Notes under the pieces: generated by a model
Database searches by the model: none
What the model was told of the DNA's origin: nothing
The model's input: the letters and a program-made list of their open reading frames with translations, nothing else
Made by a program: the position numbers and the translations under genes
Shown: positions 9,968 through 18,679 of the stretch, one piece after another
How the letters are laid out: the number at the start of each line of letters is the position of its first letter
How positions within the stretch are numbered: the stretch's first letter is position 1
Source: Crocinitomicaceae bacterium
GTDB lineage: Bacteria; Bacteroidota; Bacteroidia; Flavobacteriales_D; Crocinitomicaceae
Length of the DNA: 21,554 nucleotides
Reading direction: 5' to 3'
Assembly: GCA_016708105.1 (NCBI GenBank)
Contig: JADJGJ010000006.1
Coordinates: 1 to 21,554 of the forward strand

Positions 9968-10997
9968 TTAATGAGGTTGGCTCAACCAATCACGTAGTTT
10001 TTTCTCTTCTTCTGCGGTGAGTTGAACACCTTTTACTTTTCTGCCGAATAAGCTGAAATGAACATATTTATTTGGATTGGCCACCATATCATCCAGCAAA
10101 TGTTGAACTGATTCATTGGTTGAAATCAATGCATTATACAAACTATCACTGTGTAATAAAGCACCAACAGTTCCTTCACCGGAGTTCACCATAGAGAGAA
10201 CCCCATTCAGTTCAGTCAATGTAGTTTTGGTTTCAAGAATTACGGATTTAATATCAGAATCAGCAAGCGTGTCAGATATTGCAGAGATATTATCAATAGT
10301 ATTAGAAATCTGATCAGATTTATCAGCTAGGTTGCCTGTAATATTATGTACATCATCCAAAATTTTACCAACCACTTCAGTTTCTTTTGAAATGAGCAAA
10401 CTCAGATTATTTGCTAGTTCACTAAATGTTCAATAGCATCACGCACTTCGTATAAACTTTCATCAATAGTATAAGCAGCACTAGTATCCCAGAAGGCATT
10501 GACAGATACGATGATTCCTTCAACTGAGCCAATCAACTCTTCTGTTTTTTGTTTCAGGGGTAAAAGTTGTTCTTGAATTTGATCTTCAATAGACATGGTA
10601 ATGTTAGAAATTATGGTATCACCATCTTGGTAATAATCATGCACAGCCATGAAATTGGTATCGAGTCTTAAATCAATAGATGCGGTTCCTAACAGATCAG
10701 TTGCCAACCAAGCTTCAGATGATTTAGAATTTGCAGCTCATCATCTTCAATAGAAAATTTAACAAGAATGAGCGTTGGATTATCAGGATGCAGACCCACT
10801 TCTTCAACTTGACCAATTTTAAAACCGCTGAGCTTAACTTCATTAGACTGTTTTAATCCGGCTGAGTTATTGAACACAGCGTAAAATTCACGGCTTTTCC
10901 AAAATAACGCCACCTTTCAAAAAGTTAACGCCAACAAAAGAAGCAGAAGTCCGAGTACCACTAGGAGCCCTACCTTAAATTCTTTTGAAACCCTCAT
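9968..10997 (-). CDS. MCE (MlaD-family) lipid-transport protein
   Basis: About 343 residues, anchored in the inner membrane and facing the periplasm. The start MRVSKEFKVGLLVVLGLLLL is a short cytosolic leader plus one membrane helix, followed by NFLKGG. The MCE domain reads REFYAVFNNSAGLKQSNEVK, GFKIGQVEEVGLHPD and LVKFSIEDDELQI, then AWLATDLLGTASIDLRL. This is the usual order for a single MCE domain near residues 35-115. The rest (about 10700-9968) is a long helical region with heptad-like spacing, for example LADKSDQISNTIDNISAISD, which in MCE proteins forms a helical tube or coiled coil. The end is KLRDWLSQPH. MCE proteins carry phospholipids between membranes with an ABC transporter; no permease or ATPase partner lies beside it. 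Frameshifts occur near 10940, 10715 and 10410. It follows the amidase and leads the Fe-S genes. Confidence 0.9.
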
Positions 10998-11010
10998 GTT
11001 TTTAGGTTAA

Positions 11011-11033
11011 CCGGTTTTCTTTGCGGGAACCGG
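11011..11033. repeat. Inverted repeat between the amidase and MCE genes
   Basis: CCGGTT (11011-11016) and AACCGG (11028-11033) form a 6-bp stem with an 11-base loop, and GGTTAACC (11005-11012) offers an alternative palindrome. On the minus strand the structure lies 14-36 bases before the MCE start codon and about 70 bases after the amidase stop. It could be a weak terminator or a leader structure. There is no U-run after it on the minus strand, so strong termination is unlikely. Confidence 0.3.
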
Positions 11034-11101
11034 CGTTGTTTTCTGTCTGCTAAATTAGTGTAAAAAACGTATTCCTTGCCAACAGGGCGAATTATTACCA
11101 A

Positions 11102-12210
11102 CTAAAGATTAACACGCTGATTACCTTTTAGTGTGACAACAAATGCATATTCAAAACCAGCTGTACGCATTTCTTTTTTGAGCGCGTTGGCTGAATCAGC
11201 ATCTCGAAAAGCACCCACTGTATATTTGTACAAACCCTTATCTTCATACATAAAAACGATCATACCTTTGAAGCGGGCATCCGTGAGTTCTAGTTTTGTT
11301 TGTGACGTTTCGATTTGTACTCGGTAAATAATTTCATCTGCTTTTACATCTGACTCAGTATTCCAAATTTTCTTTGTCCAAGGTAATTGTTGTATTCGTG
11401 GTTGTAGAATCTTTTCCGTTTCGGTCATTCCTGCCTCATAATAAACTTTATATTCTTTGAAGGCTTCAAAAATTGATTTTGCCATTTTCTCTTGACTAGC
11501 AGGATCAGCCAGAAATTTTCTTCGTCAGCATTGGTTAAAAAACCGGTTTCAATTAATACACTCGGCATGGTAGTGCGGTACAATACCAAAAATCCTGCTT
11601 GTCTCACACCACGGTCACTGCGACCAATTTTCACAAACTGTTCTTGTAATTTGGTCGCAAAACAATACTATGATCAAGAAAAACACTGAGTTGTAATTGT
11701 CTTGCAATGATGGCATCCGGTGTCATATCAAAATCTTTATACTTCTGTCCGCCATCTTCTTCCAATTCAATGGTTGCGTTTTCACGTTCTGCCACTTGTC
11801 GTTGTGCTTCAGTTTTGTGCAAACCAAGTACGTAGGTTTCAACACCAAAGGCAGTGGGGCCGCCTGCGTTAGCATGAATGCAAATAAAAAGATCGGCATT
11901 GTTGCGATTAGCAATTTGAGCACGCTCTTCTAATTCTACAAATACGTCAGTCTCTCTGGTAAAAATAACTTTTACTTTAGGGAATGCCTCTTTGATATAC
12001 GCCCCTAGTTTAAGCGCAATGTCCAGTGTTACTGATTTTCATTGGTACTTGCTCCATGGCATCCCGGATCTTTACCTCCATGTCCGGCATCGATAACCAC
12101 AGTGTTTAACCCGCAAGAGCATCCGTGGTTTGTGCAGACGAGGCTGCAGCAATTATCATCAGAAAACACAATATTATCTGACCTTTCAAGTTATGCAGTA
12201 TTGAAATCAT
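11102..12210 (-). CDS. N-acetylmuramoyl-L-alanine amidase with SPOR-like C-terminus
   Basis: About 370 residues, a secreted zinc amidase that cleaves the bond between MurNAc and the peptide stem. The N-terminus MISILHNLKGQIILCFLMII with AAASSAQ is a signal peptide. The Amidase_3 domain (about residues 40-250) has the zinc histidine in VVIDAGHGGKDPG, the glutamate ligand in NENQSVTLDIA, a second histidine in DLFICIHANAGGP, and the catalytic glutamate in PSVLIETGFLTNADEENF. From about residue 285 the end reads IIYRVQIETSQTKL, then GLYKYTVGAFRDADSANALK and FVVTLKGNQRV. That is the pattern of a SPOR domain, which binds denuded glycan at division sites. Start chosen at 12210 because the signal peptide follows directly. 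At least five indels break the frame (near 12110, 12030, 11930, 11660 and 11500). Confidence 0.92.
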
Positions 12211-12225
12211 CTTTTATAAAATTGA

Positions 12226-12233
12226 TAGATTTG
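12226..12233 (+). promoter_or_regulatory. -7 element of the lptD promoter
   Basis: TAGATTTG matches TAnnTTTG. A TTG at 12201-12203 lies 22 bases upstream, within the range seen in Bacteroidota promoters. It is about 48 bases before the proposed lptD start. The -33 element sits just inside the 5' end of the amidase coding sequence, so the two divergent genes share control DNA. Confidence 0.5.
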
Positions 12234-12257
12234 CGTATAAATTATACTTCACCCTAA

Positions 12258-12289
12258 CAAAGTTAAGACCAAAACGCAGGGTGATACAA
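12258..12289 (-). promoter_or_regulatory. Amidase promoter, overlapping the lptD leader
   Basis: On the minus strand TAACTTTG (12258-12265) matches TAnnTTTG, with TTG at 12287-12289 and a spacing of 21 bases. The -7 is about 48 bases before the amidase ATG at 12210. It reads through the leader and first codons of lptD, so the two promoters face away from each other while overlapping. Confidence 0.5.
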
Positions 12290-14777
12290 CGTGCCACATC
12301 CTTAGTTATCCATTCTGTTCTGTTGATAATCGGGACTTTGAGCACTACCCTGCTGTTTTCACAAGCACCATCATCAGGTGTTGAATACAGCGCCCGAGAT
12401 TCCATTGTTGCTGACATACCTGCACAAATCATACGATTATATGGAGATGCCAATGTAACGTATGAAGATATTGTATTGCGCGCTGATTTCATTGAAATAG
12501 ATCTTGTACATGGTGAAGTATTGGCCACTTTTACCTTGGATTCCGCCGGTGTACCTGTCGGTAAACCTACATTTACCATGGGTGCAGAAGAAAGCCATTG
12601 TGATTTATCAAGTATATAATTTCAACACAAAAAGGGTTACGTAAAAGAAATTAGAGGTCAGCAGGGAGAAGGCTATATCCACATGGCTGAATCAAAAATT
12701 CATCCTGACGAAACGGTACACCTGAAAGATGGAAAATTCACTACCTGTGATGCAGACACTCCTCACTACCACTTTCAATTAACGCGCCATGATAGTGCCT
12801 GATGAACAATTGTCACCGGACCGGTGTACATGAAATTATTCAAAGTACCAATGCCGCTTGCCGCACCTTTTGGATTTTCCTAATTCTGAATCTAAAAACA
12901 TGGAATTATTATTCCGCGTATTGCCAATACTGATGCATACGGTTTTGGTTTACAAGATTTCGGATACTACATTCCGTTAGGTGATTATTGGGAAACGTAT
13001 TTTTATGCAACACTTTTCACTACCGGAAGATTTGGTATTCAAAATATTTCAAACTACTACAAAAGTACAAATACAATGGAACGATAGGATTGAAATTTGA
13101 ACAATTCAGAGGCAAATTTTATGATACCCTGGTTGCTGAAAAATGGACATTCAATTGGCGACACACCCAAGATGCCAAAGCGCACCCCAGCTTAAAATTT
13201 AGCGCAGACATCAATTTCAAATCAGACAACAACGGTAAAACCACGTTAGAAGCAATCAATCCAGAATATTTTGATAACCAGTTTAACTCAGCAATCAATA
13301 TAACCAAAAGATGGAAAACAAATCAGTTCAGCGGAACCATGGGATTAAAAACATCATTGCAACAGAATTCACAATCAAAAAACTATATCATTGAACTACC
13401 TACCTACAATTTTTCTGTCAACATGTTTGATTTAGAGTGCTGCGCAAAATCCGATTGGAAAAAAATGGTATGAAAACATCAAAGTAACTTATGCTCTCAA
13501 CGCAAAAATTACATTGCTGCCCCTGATAGTATTTTCAACGCAGGACAATTCTATTTGGTGAATGATTATGTATTAAATGGGGTACAACACGCCACCACAG
13601 TGCAGTCAAACATGCGTCTTTTGGCGGAAGAATGATGTTAACACCTAGTGTGAACTACGCTGAAATATGGAATTTTCAATACGAGAAAAATACGTGGAAT
13701 CCGGGATCTGAAAAAATTGATACCGTTTCATTTGAGGGATTTAAATCATCAAGAACCCTCTCATTCAATGCAGGCTTAAATACTAACTTTTACGGTTATT
13801 ATAAAATGCTTGGAAAAAGAGAAATGAAATTCAGGCATGTGGCTTCACCAAATCTTAGTTTTAGTTTCAGGCCTGATATTGGTTTGTATGAAGAGATTCA
13901 ATATGACACTTTAGGTAACACAAAATATTATTCGCCTTTTCAAACCAGTTTATACAGAGAGCAAGGATTTGGTCAATCAGGAATTATTTCATTCGGCCTT
14001 GCTAACACATTAGAAATGAAAATGCTTGACAAAAAAGATTCTATCAATGAAACATTCAAATCATTCAAACTGGTTGATGCATTTTCAATCAACGGGTCTT
14101 ATGATATTTTCAGAGACTCTTTTAATTTATCTAATTTTGCTTTTGCATTCAGAACTGCAAAATTTTTGAATGTATTCAGTTTTCAGAGCGCTGCTGCTTT
14201 TAAGTCCATATGCGTTTAACACATTCAGCGGAAAAGATTTAACTGCATACGCATGGCAAAATGGACAAGGCTTAGGCCGATTTAAAACAGCCACTGCAAC
14301 AGTGAATGCAAATTTCACCAGTGCAACCGGTAGTAAAAAACAAAAACAATCAGGTGAAACAAGTTCAAATGACACAAACCCCAAAGAGAGCAAACCAGAT
14401 TTTGAATTGCCTTGGCAGTTGAATTTGTCTTATAATTTTAAATATTCCCGTTTATCCATGCTGTCAGGCGGTATTTTAACGGATACTCTTGAACTCATTC
14501 AAACCATTCGCGCAGACGGCGATTTCAGCATCAATAAAAAATGGAAGTTTGATTTTGGAATCAGTTTTGATTTGCAAGCAAAAGGAGACGACCCGTTAAT
14601 TCCAACCTATGATTTTGGTATTTGGCGTGACCTACATTGCTGGGAAGCCAGTCTTTATAGTTTCAATATGGTGCTTGGGAAGATCATCAGGTGAATTTTT
14701 TATTCAGAGTCAACATCAAAGCTTCCATGTTTCAGGATATTAAGTTGGAGTACAACAAGCCGCCATTCTTTTTCTAA
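12281..14777 (+). CDS. lptD: LPS-assembly protein LptD (Bacteroidota type)
   Basis: About 830 residues, an outer-membrane beta-barrel that inserts lipopolysaccharide into the outer leaflet. The N-terminus VIQRATSLVIHSVLLIIGTL plus LLFSQAP is a signal peptide. An OstA/LptA-like periplasmic domain follows (about residues 40-180): YSARDSIVADIPAQIIRLYG, TYEDIVLRADFIEIDL, GYVKEIRGQQGEGYIHMAES, DGKFTTCDADTPHYHFQLT. Then comes APFGFF, IIIPRIANTDAYGFGLQDFG and a long barrel of alternating aromatic strands to the end, EYNKPPFFF. The order matches Bacteroidota LptD proteins, which are larger than and unlike the enterobacterial one. No LptE is next to it. Start is the GTG at 12281 by default; an upstream start hidden by an indel is possible. 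About ten frameshifts, mostly in the first 1.2 kb, split it. It ends 4 bases inside the facing PqiA-like gene. Confidence 0.93.
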
Positions 14778-15719
14778 ACATAATCTAGAGTAGCTTCTTT
14801 TTTCTTTTGTACTAGTTTTTTCAATACAAAGCCTGAGAGAATTGAAAGGATAACAAAACTTAAAAAAAAGTACATTCCAATCAGTGTGCTGGCTCCGGTA
14901 TCAATACCTTCATTCATGTTTGTGAAAGAAAATACGGCTAAAAACATGGCTGAAATAAATACATCTGCCATACTCCATTTTCCTAAATAAACAATTGCCG
15001 GCGTTAACTTATGAGATGATTTAGAATGAGGATTCATGAAAATAATCATAGATGAAAATAACTTAACTAATGGAAAAACAATGGAGAATAATATGACACA
15101 AATTGCTACTAGAAAATTACCTCCGGTGTAAAGTAATTTGATCAGTTGTAAAACAGATTTATTTTGATACAAATAATAGATGCGACCTTCAAAAACCTGA
15201 TTGAGTTCATAATGATATCCACCCAAGTCTAACTCACCCAAAAGGAATTTCATTAGTGTTTACATCAAGCGGAATGTCAAAAGCTAAATCAGCATTGTAC
15301 GCTTCAATTTCAAGAAAAGGAGATTGTAAACCAAGATATAAAAATGAGAGCGCTGAGAAAACCATCACTAAACCATATATCTGAAGTTTGTGATCACGCT
15401 TGCGGTAATAAAGCAAATTAGCACAAGTAAACAATAAAACTACGCCACCTAAAATATAACCGTAAATACACGCTTTTCTTGTAATAATATGACGCTGATA
15501 TTTCAAGAGCTCTCCACGTCTCTACCTTTTCTTGCCCAATAGTATTAAAGGCACCCACTCCCAGGCATTCATTAGGCGATTCTCAAAATTCAACTCCTTG
15601 GATATTTCACTTTTCTTATCATGATATTTAGATAAATTTTCAGAGATACTAAAGGTGAAATAAACCACAATGCTAAACAAAATGATGAATGAAACAAAGA
15701 GAAATGTAAATTTTTTCAT
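14774..15719 (-). CDS. PqiA-like multi-pass membrane protein
   Basis: About 315 residues, inner membrane. It begins MKKFTFLFVSFIILFSIVVY (first helix) followed by a polar loop. Later helices: IYGYILGGVVLLFTCANLLY, IYGLVMVFSALSFLYLGL, FLVAICVILFSIVFPLVKLF, the characteristic GKWSMADVFISAMFLAVFSF, and MYFFLSFVILSILSGFVLKK. The FPLVKLF and WSMADVF motifs are those of the paraquat-inducible protein A domain, which in Proteobacteria works with MCE proteins of the PqiB type in envelope lipid traffic. This protein has one copy of the domain, where PqiA has two. Frameshifts lie near 15245 and 15510; the start at 15719 is chosen because the signal-anchor helix follows. It is tail to tail with lptD and divergent from the ABC ATPase. 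The function as lipid transporter is inference. Confidence 0.78.
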
Positions 15720-15952
15720 GTCTGACTTATTATTGATTATGTCAATATGAGTTAGCAATAGCGGCATTGACAAACAACCATCACACCCACTAAGGTATAA
15801 AAAAAGACCATGGTGCAAACAATCATGCATCAAAGCAAGTTAAGTTATGTATACACTGCACCAATAAAAGATGATGGTTATCAAACACATCCTGTTTATC
15901 AATTCAAATCAAAAGGACATTTATTGATGATCGTAAAACGTAAATTTATCAC
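15720..15952. other. Divergent intergenic region
   Basis: These 233 bases separate the PqiA-like gene (-) from the ABC ATPase (+) and must hold promoters for both. I find no clean TAnnTTTG on either strand. The nearest matches, TAAATTTA at 15941-15948 on the plus strand and the ATTGTTTG near 15820 on the minus strand, are poor, and the first is too close to the ATG. No gene or repeat is visible. Confidence 0.4.
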
Positions 15953-16900
15953 ATGGAAATTCTGAATGTAAAAAATCTAACCTTGTCGTACGGAACAAAA
16001 AAATAATCAACAAGGTCAGCTTTTCATTAACTGCGGGTGAAATCATAGTAATACTTGGAGCAAGCGGAGACGGCAAAACCACCTTGATGAAAGCACTCGC
16101 AGGTTACTGCCTGTTCAATCAGGTGAAATACGTTACAAAGATCAACACCTGAAAGACGCCTTGCACAAATTAGTTCCGGGGCACCATGAAATCAAACTCG
16201 TCAATCAAGATTTTGCCTTAGATAAATACCATACAGTAGAAGAAAATGTGCGACTAAAACTAAGCCGATTTGATGAATCATATCGCATACTTCGTATAGA
16301 TACTTTACTCAAACTAACCGGACTCAACACGTATCACAATTTAAAAGCAGATGACCTTTCAGGTGGTCAACAACAGCGACTAGCCATTGCCCGTGCGCTT
16401 GCCGATGAACCCGAATTACTTTTGCTCGATGAACCATTTAATCAACTTGATTTTCAAAACAAACAAAAAATTGAACAGCACGTCCGCAGCTATTTGAGAA
16501 AAATAACATGAGCGCAATTCTAGTAACCCACAACGGTATTGAGGCTATGGAATGGGCAGATAGAATAATCTTTATTCGCAAAGGAAAAATAAGACGCATT
16601 GACAAACCTTCTGATTTTTTTAATCACCCAACAAATAAAACTGAGGCTGAATTTTTTGGTGAACTCAATCACATAAAAAATGAGAAAGAAGAATTTTATT
16701 TCAGGCCGGGAATTTTCAGCGAGGTAAAAAATAAAATTTGTACAAAAAAAATTCAGGTCAGCCTGAAATCTACTCTTGATTTAGGTTGGTATAAAGAATA
16801 TACATTTATCTCGTCAAACAGGCGAGTTAAAATATTTTCTCAGCATGATGTATCCGGCGTTAAACACCTCTACATTCAGCCAATTCAATTTGTTGATTAA
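15953..16900 (+). CDS. ABC transporter ATP-binding protein, orphan
   Basis: About 315 residues, cytosolic ATPase subunit of an import-type ABC transporter. Walker A GASGDGKTTLMKALAG (near 16055), Q-loop LVNQDFALDKYHTVEENV, signature DLSGGQQQRLAIARALADEP (near 16355), Walker B LLLLDEPFNQLD, and the switch histidine in AILVTHNGIEAMEWADRIIF. After the ATPase core a region of about 110 residues reads FRPGIFSEVKNKICTKKIQV and VKHLYIQPIQFVD. It resembles a short C-terminal regulatory domain of the TOBE type found in iron, molybdate or polyamine importers; that is a guess from position and length. Start at the ATG in MEILNVKNLTLSYG. Frameshifts: an A-run of 7 at 15997-16003, near 16108, and near 16500. 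No permease or binding protein lies nearby, so the partner must be elsewhere. Confidence 0.88.
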
Positions 16901-16926
16901 TATTTCAGAATATTTTTATATCTTTG
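16893..16926 (+). promoter_or_regulatory. Promoter of the XRE-S24 regulator gene
   Basis: TATCTTTG at 16919-16926 matches TAnnTTTG. TTG at 16893-16895 is 23 bases upstream. The -7 lies 19 bases before the ATG at 16946, so the leader is very short. The -33 element overlaps the last codons of the ABC ATPase gene, meaning the regulator has its own promoter but may also receive read-through. Confidence 0.5.
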
Positions 16927-16945
16927 ACGAGTAATTCATCTTGAT

Positions 16946-17851
16946 ATGATTGGAGATAATCTGAAATTATTGCGTAAACGCAGAGGCGTATCGCAAGAAG
17001 AAATAGCCACAGAACTAGGACTAACGCGTTCCACATACAGTGGATATGAAAATGGAATAGCAGAGCCCAGCATTGAAACACTGATTAAAATATCAGCATA
17101 TTATGACATGTCTTTTAGACAAGTTTGTTAAGCGAGATTTAAAGCAGAATATCAGAAAAAGACTGGGATAAAATAGAACGCGGAATTGATGTTGACATTG
17201 AAGGAAAACATTTACGCATTATTGCAACATCCGTTGATCGTGACAATAATGACAACATTGAATTGATTTCAGAAAAGCACGCGCAGGTTACACTGCCGGT
17301 TATGCTGATCCTGAATACATCAGTGTATTGCCTACATTTCAGCTGCCATTTCTTAAAAGACGAAAGTACAGAACCTTTCCAATCAAAGGAGATTCAATGC
17401 CCCGGTATCAGACGGAAGTTTTGTCATTGCTGAATATGTTGAGAATTGGAACAATATAAAGACGGCTATCCATATATCGTAATAACCGAAGATGATGGAA
17501 TTGTTTTTAAGGTTTTGTATAAAAGACTTGAAGACAATCAGAGTTTTTCAATTATGTAGTACCAATCCACTTTATTCACCCTATGAAGTGCACGCAACTA
17601 AAATTCTGGAAATTTGGAAATTTGTCAACTACATCTCGTCTGACATGCCGGTTTCTGCATTCAAGAAAGTGAACTCACGCGCCATTCTGGATTTGCAAGC
17701 TGAAGTAAAGCATCTCAAGAATATTTATATTCGAAAAGATAAAACAAACAAAGAGCATTCAAGAATGCCCTTTCTCCAAGTTTGGTTTTTGCTATCCAAC
17801 TGTTCTTTCCTCAGGTGGGTACTGCAAACCACCCAAGAATTTCCAAACTAA
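16946..17851 (+). CDS. XRE-family regulator with LexA-like S24 peptidase domain
   Basis: About 270-300 residues, a DNA-binding repressor. The N-terminal helix-turn-helix (residues 1-60) reads MIGDNLKLLRKRRGVSQEEI, ELGLTRSTYSGYENGIAEPS. After a linker (KDWDKIERGIDVDIEGKHL) the C-terminal domain has KARAGYTAGYADPEYISVLP, KYRTFPIKGDSMPP with the nucleophilic serine in GDSM, FVIAEYVENWNNIKDGYPYI, and GIVFKVLYKRL carrying the probable catalytic lysine. In LexA and CI-like proteins this Ser-Lys pair cuts an Ala-Gly bond, and ARAGY is a candidate site. The trigger here is unknown. Frameshifts lie near 17125, 17275, 17400 and 17455. The end is uncertain: the family pattern finishes near VKHLKNIYIRKDKTNKEH (about 17760), and the open frame continues to 17851. 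Confidence 0.85.
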
Positions 17852-17914
17852 ACTTCGGCTGAAAAAACTACTAAACAACCGTTTATTCTAAAATCTTAGC
17901 CCAATTTACGACTG

Positions 17915-17940
17915 TTTTAATCGGTTCCAACCGTTTTAAA
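17915..17940. repeat. Near-palindrome in the convergent XRE/regulator gap
   Basis: TTTTAAtCGGTT-cc-AACCGtTTTAAA is a nearly perfect 26-base inverted repeat centred at 17927-17928. On both strands a U/T-rich run follows the GC part, so it may act as a terminator shared by the two converging genes, although the central loop is small. An operator is the alternative. Confidence 0.4.
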
Positions 17941-17945
17941 TGAAT

Positions 17946-17960
17946 TGAGGGTATCCCTCA
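17946..17960. repeat. TGAGGG-TAT-CCCTCA hairpin or operator
   Basis: A perfect 6-bp inverted repeat around a 3-base centre, only 5 bases right of the palindrome at 17915-17940. No T-run follows, so it fits an intrinsic terminator poorly. The symmetric GC-rich form is more like a binding site for a dimeric regulator. Which protein would bind cannot be seen. Confidence 0.4.
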
Positions 17961-18026
17961 GCAAGCCAAACTTTGAGTTTTATTCATAACAACCTGACCA
18001 AATTGTTGTTATTGCCTATTGCACCC

Positions 18027-18062
18027 GTTTCAAACTCACTTAATCAGGTCACGGTTTGAAAC
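18027..18062 (-). repeat. Inverted repeat across the response-regulator stop codon
   Basis: GTTTCAAAC (18027-18035) and GTTTGAAAC (18054-18062) are perfect 9-base arms separated by 18 bases that include the stop codon TGA (18036-18038). A hairpin in the mRNA would hold the last codons and the stop in its loop. It may help end transcription or protect the 3' end; no strong U-run follows. Confidence 0.4.
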
Positions 18063-18675
18063 TGTCCATTTATGAAGTGTATTACTTCCTCTGTAGAGAT
18101 TTAATTTTACAGATACGACTTCGGTAATTTTCTCTGATTTTTCAGTCACAAAAAGTAATTCGGCAATTTCTTTTGAACTTTTAGTTTCAGAAACCAATCT
18201 GGGCGTATTCAATTCAGCTTTTGTCAATGAAGAAAGAGCCTCACGAATGGCTCCCATTTTTGAGTAAAATTTCGGCGATTGTCTAAAAATGTAGAAGTTT
18301 TTACTGACAAAATCGATTTTTAATACATTTTCAATGCAGTCCACTGATTTCCAGAGACGAATCTTCTTTGAGAATAAGAACCTTTGGCACCACGATCAAA
18401 AGCTTCATTAAAAAAGTTCATCAATGTGCATGGTGAGAATAACAGGCTTTACCTGAAGCTGTTGTTCTTGAATAAAATCAAGCACATCAATTCCCGATTT
18501 TTCAGGCATATCAATATCCAAAACACCAATATCAACACATTTTCAGACAGCGTATTTGTAAAGCTGCATTCCCATCTACCGCTTCAAAATTTCACAGTCT
18601 GAATGGAATCGCTGATCAAGCAGCAAGACCTTTACGAAAAATCAGGTGATCATCTACAAGCAACAGTCTAACCAA
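18036..18675 (-). CDS. NarL/LuxR-type response regulator
   Basis: About 210 residues, a cytosolic two-component DNA-binding regulator. The receiver domain begins VRLLLVDDHLIFRKGLAA, with the acidic pair DD. The phosphorylated aspartate lies in GVLDIDMPEKSGIDVLDF, followed by KPVILTMHIDELF and the conserved lysine in FDRGAKGYLLKEDSSLE. The C-terminal LuxR helix-turn-helix reads SSLTKAELNTLRLVSETKSS, KEIAELLFVTEKSV, and NTLHKWTVSNRDLIK. The start is unclear because no ATG is visible in frame; TTG at 18675, just past the kinase stop (18680), is proposed, or an ATG lost to an error. About six indels break the frame. It is translationally coupled to the histidine kinase just upstream, which should phosphorylate it. 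Targets are unknown. Confidence 0.83.
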
Positions 18676-18679
18676 AATG

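Noticed and set aside
11133..11933. Plus-strand frames across the amidase
   Set aside because: Shadows; the minus strand has a full amidase domain and a SPOR-like end.
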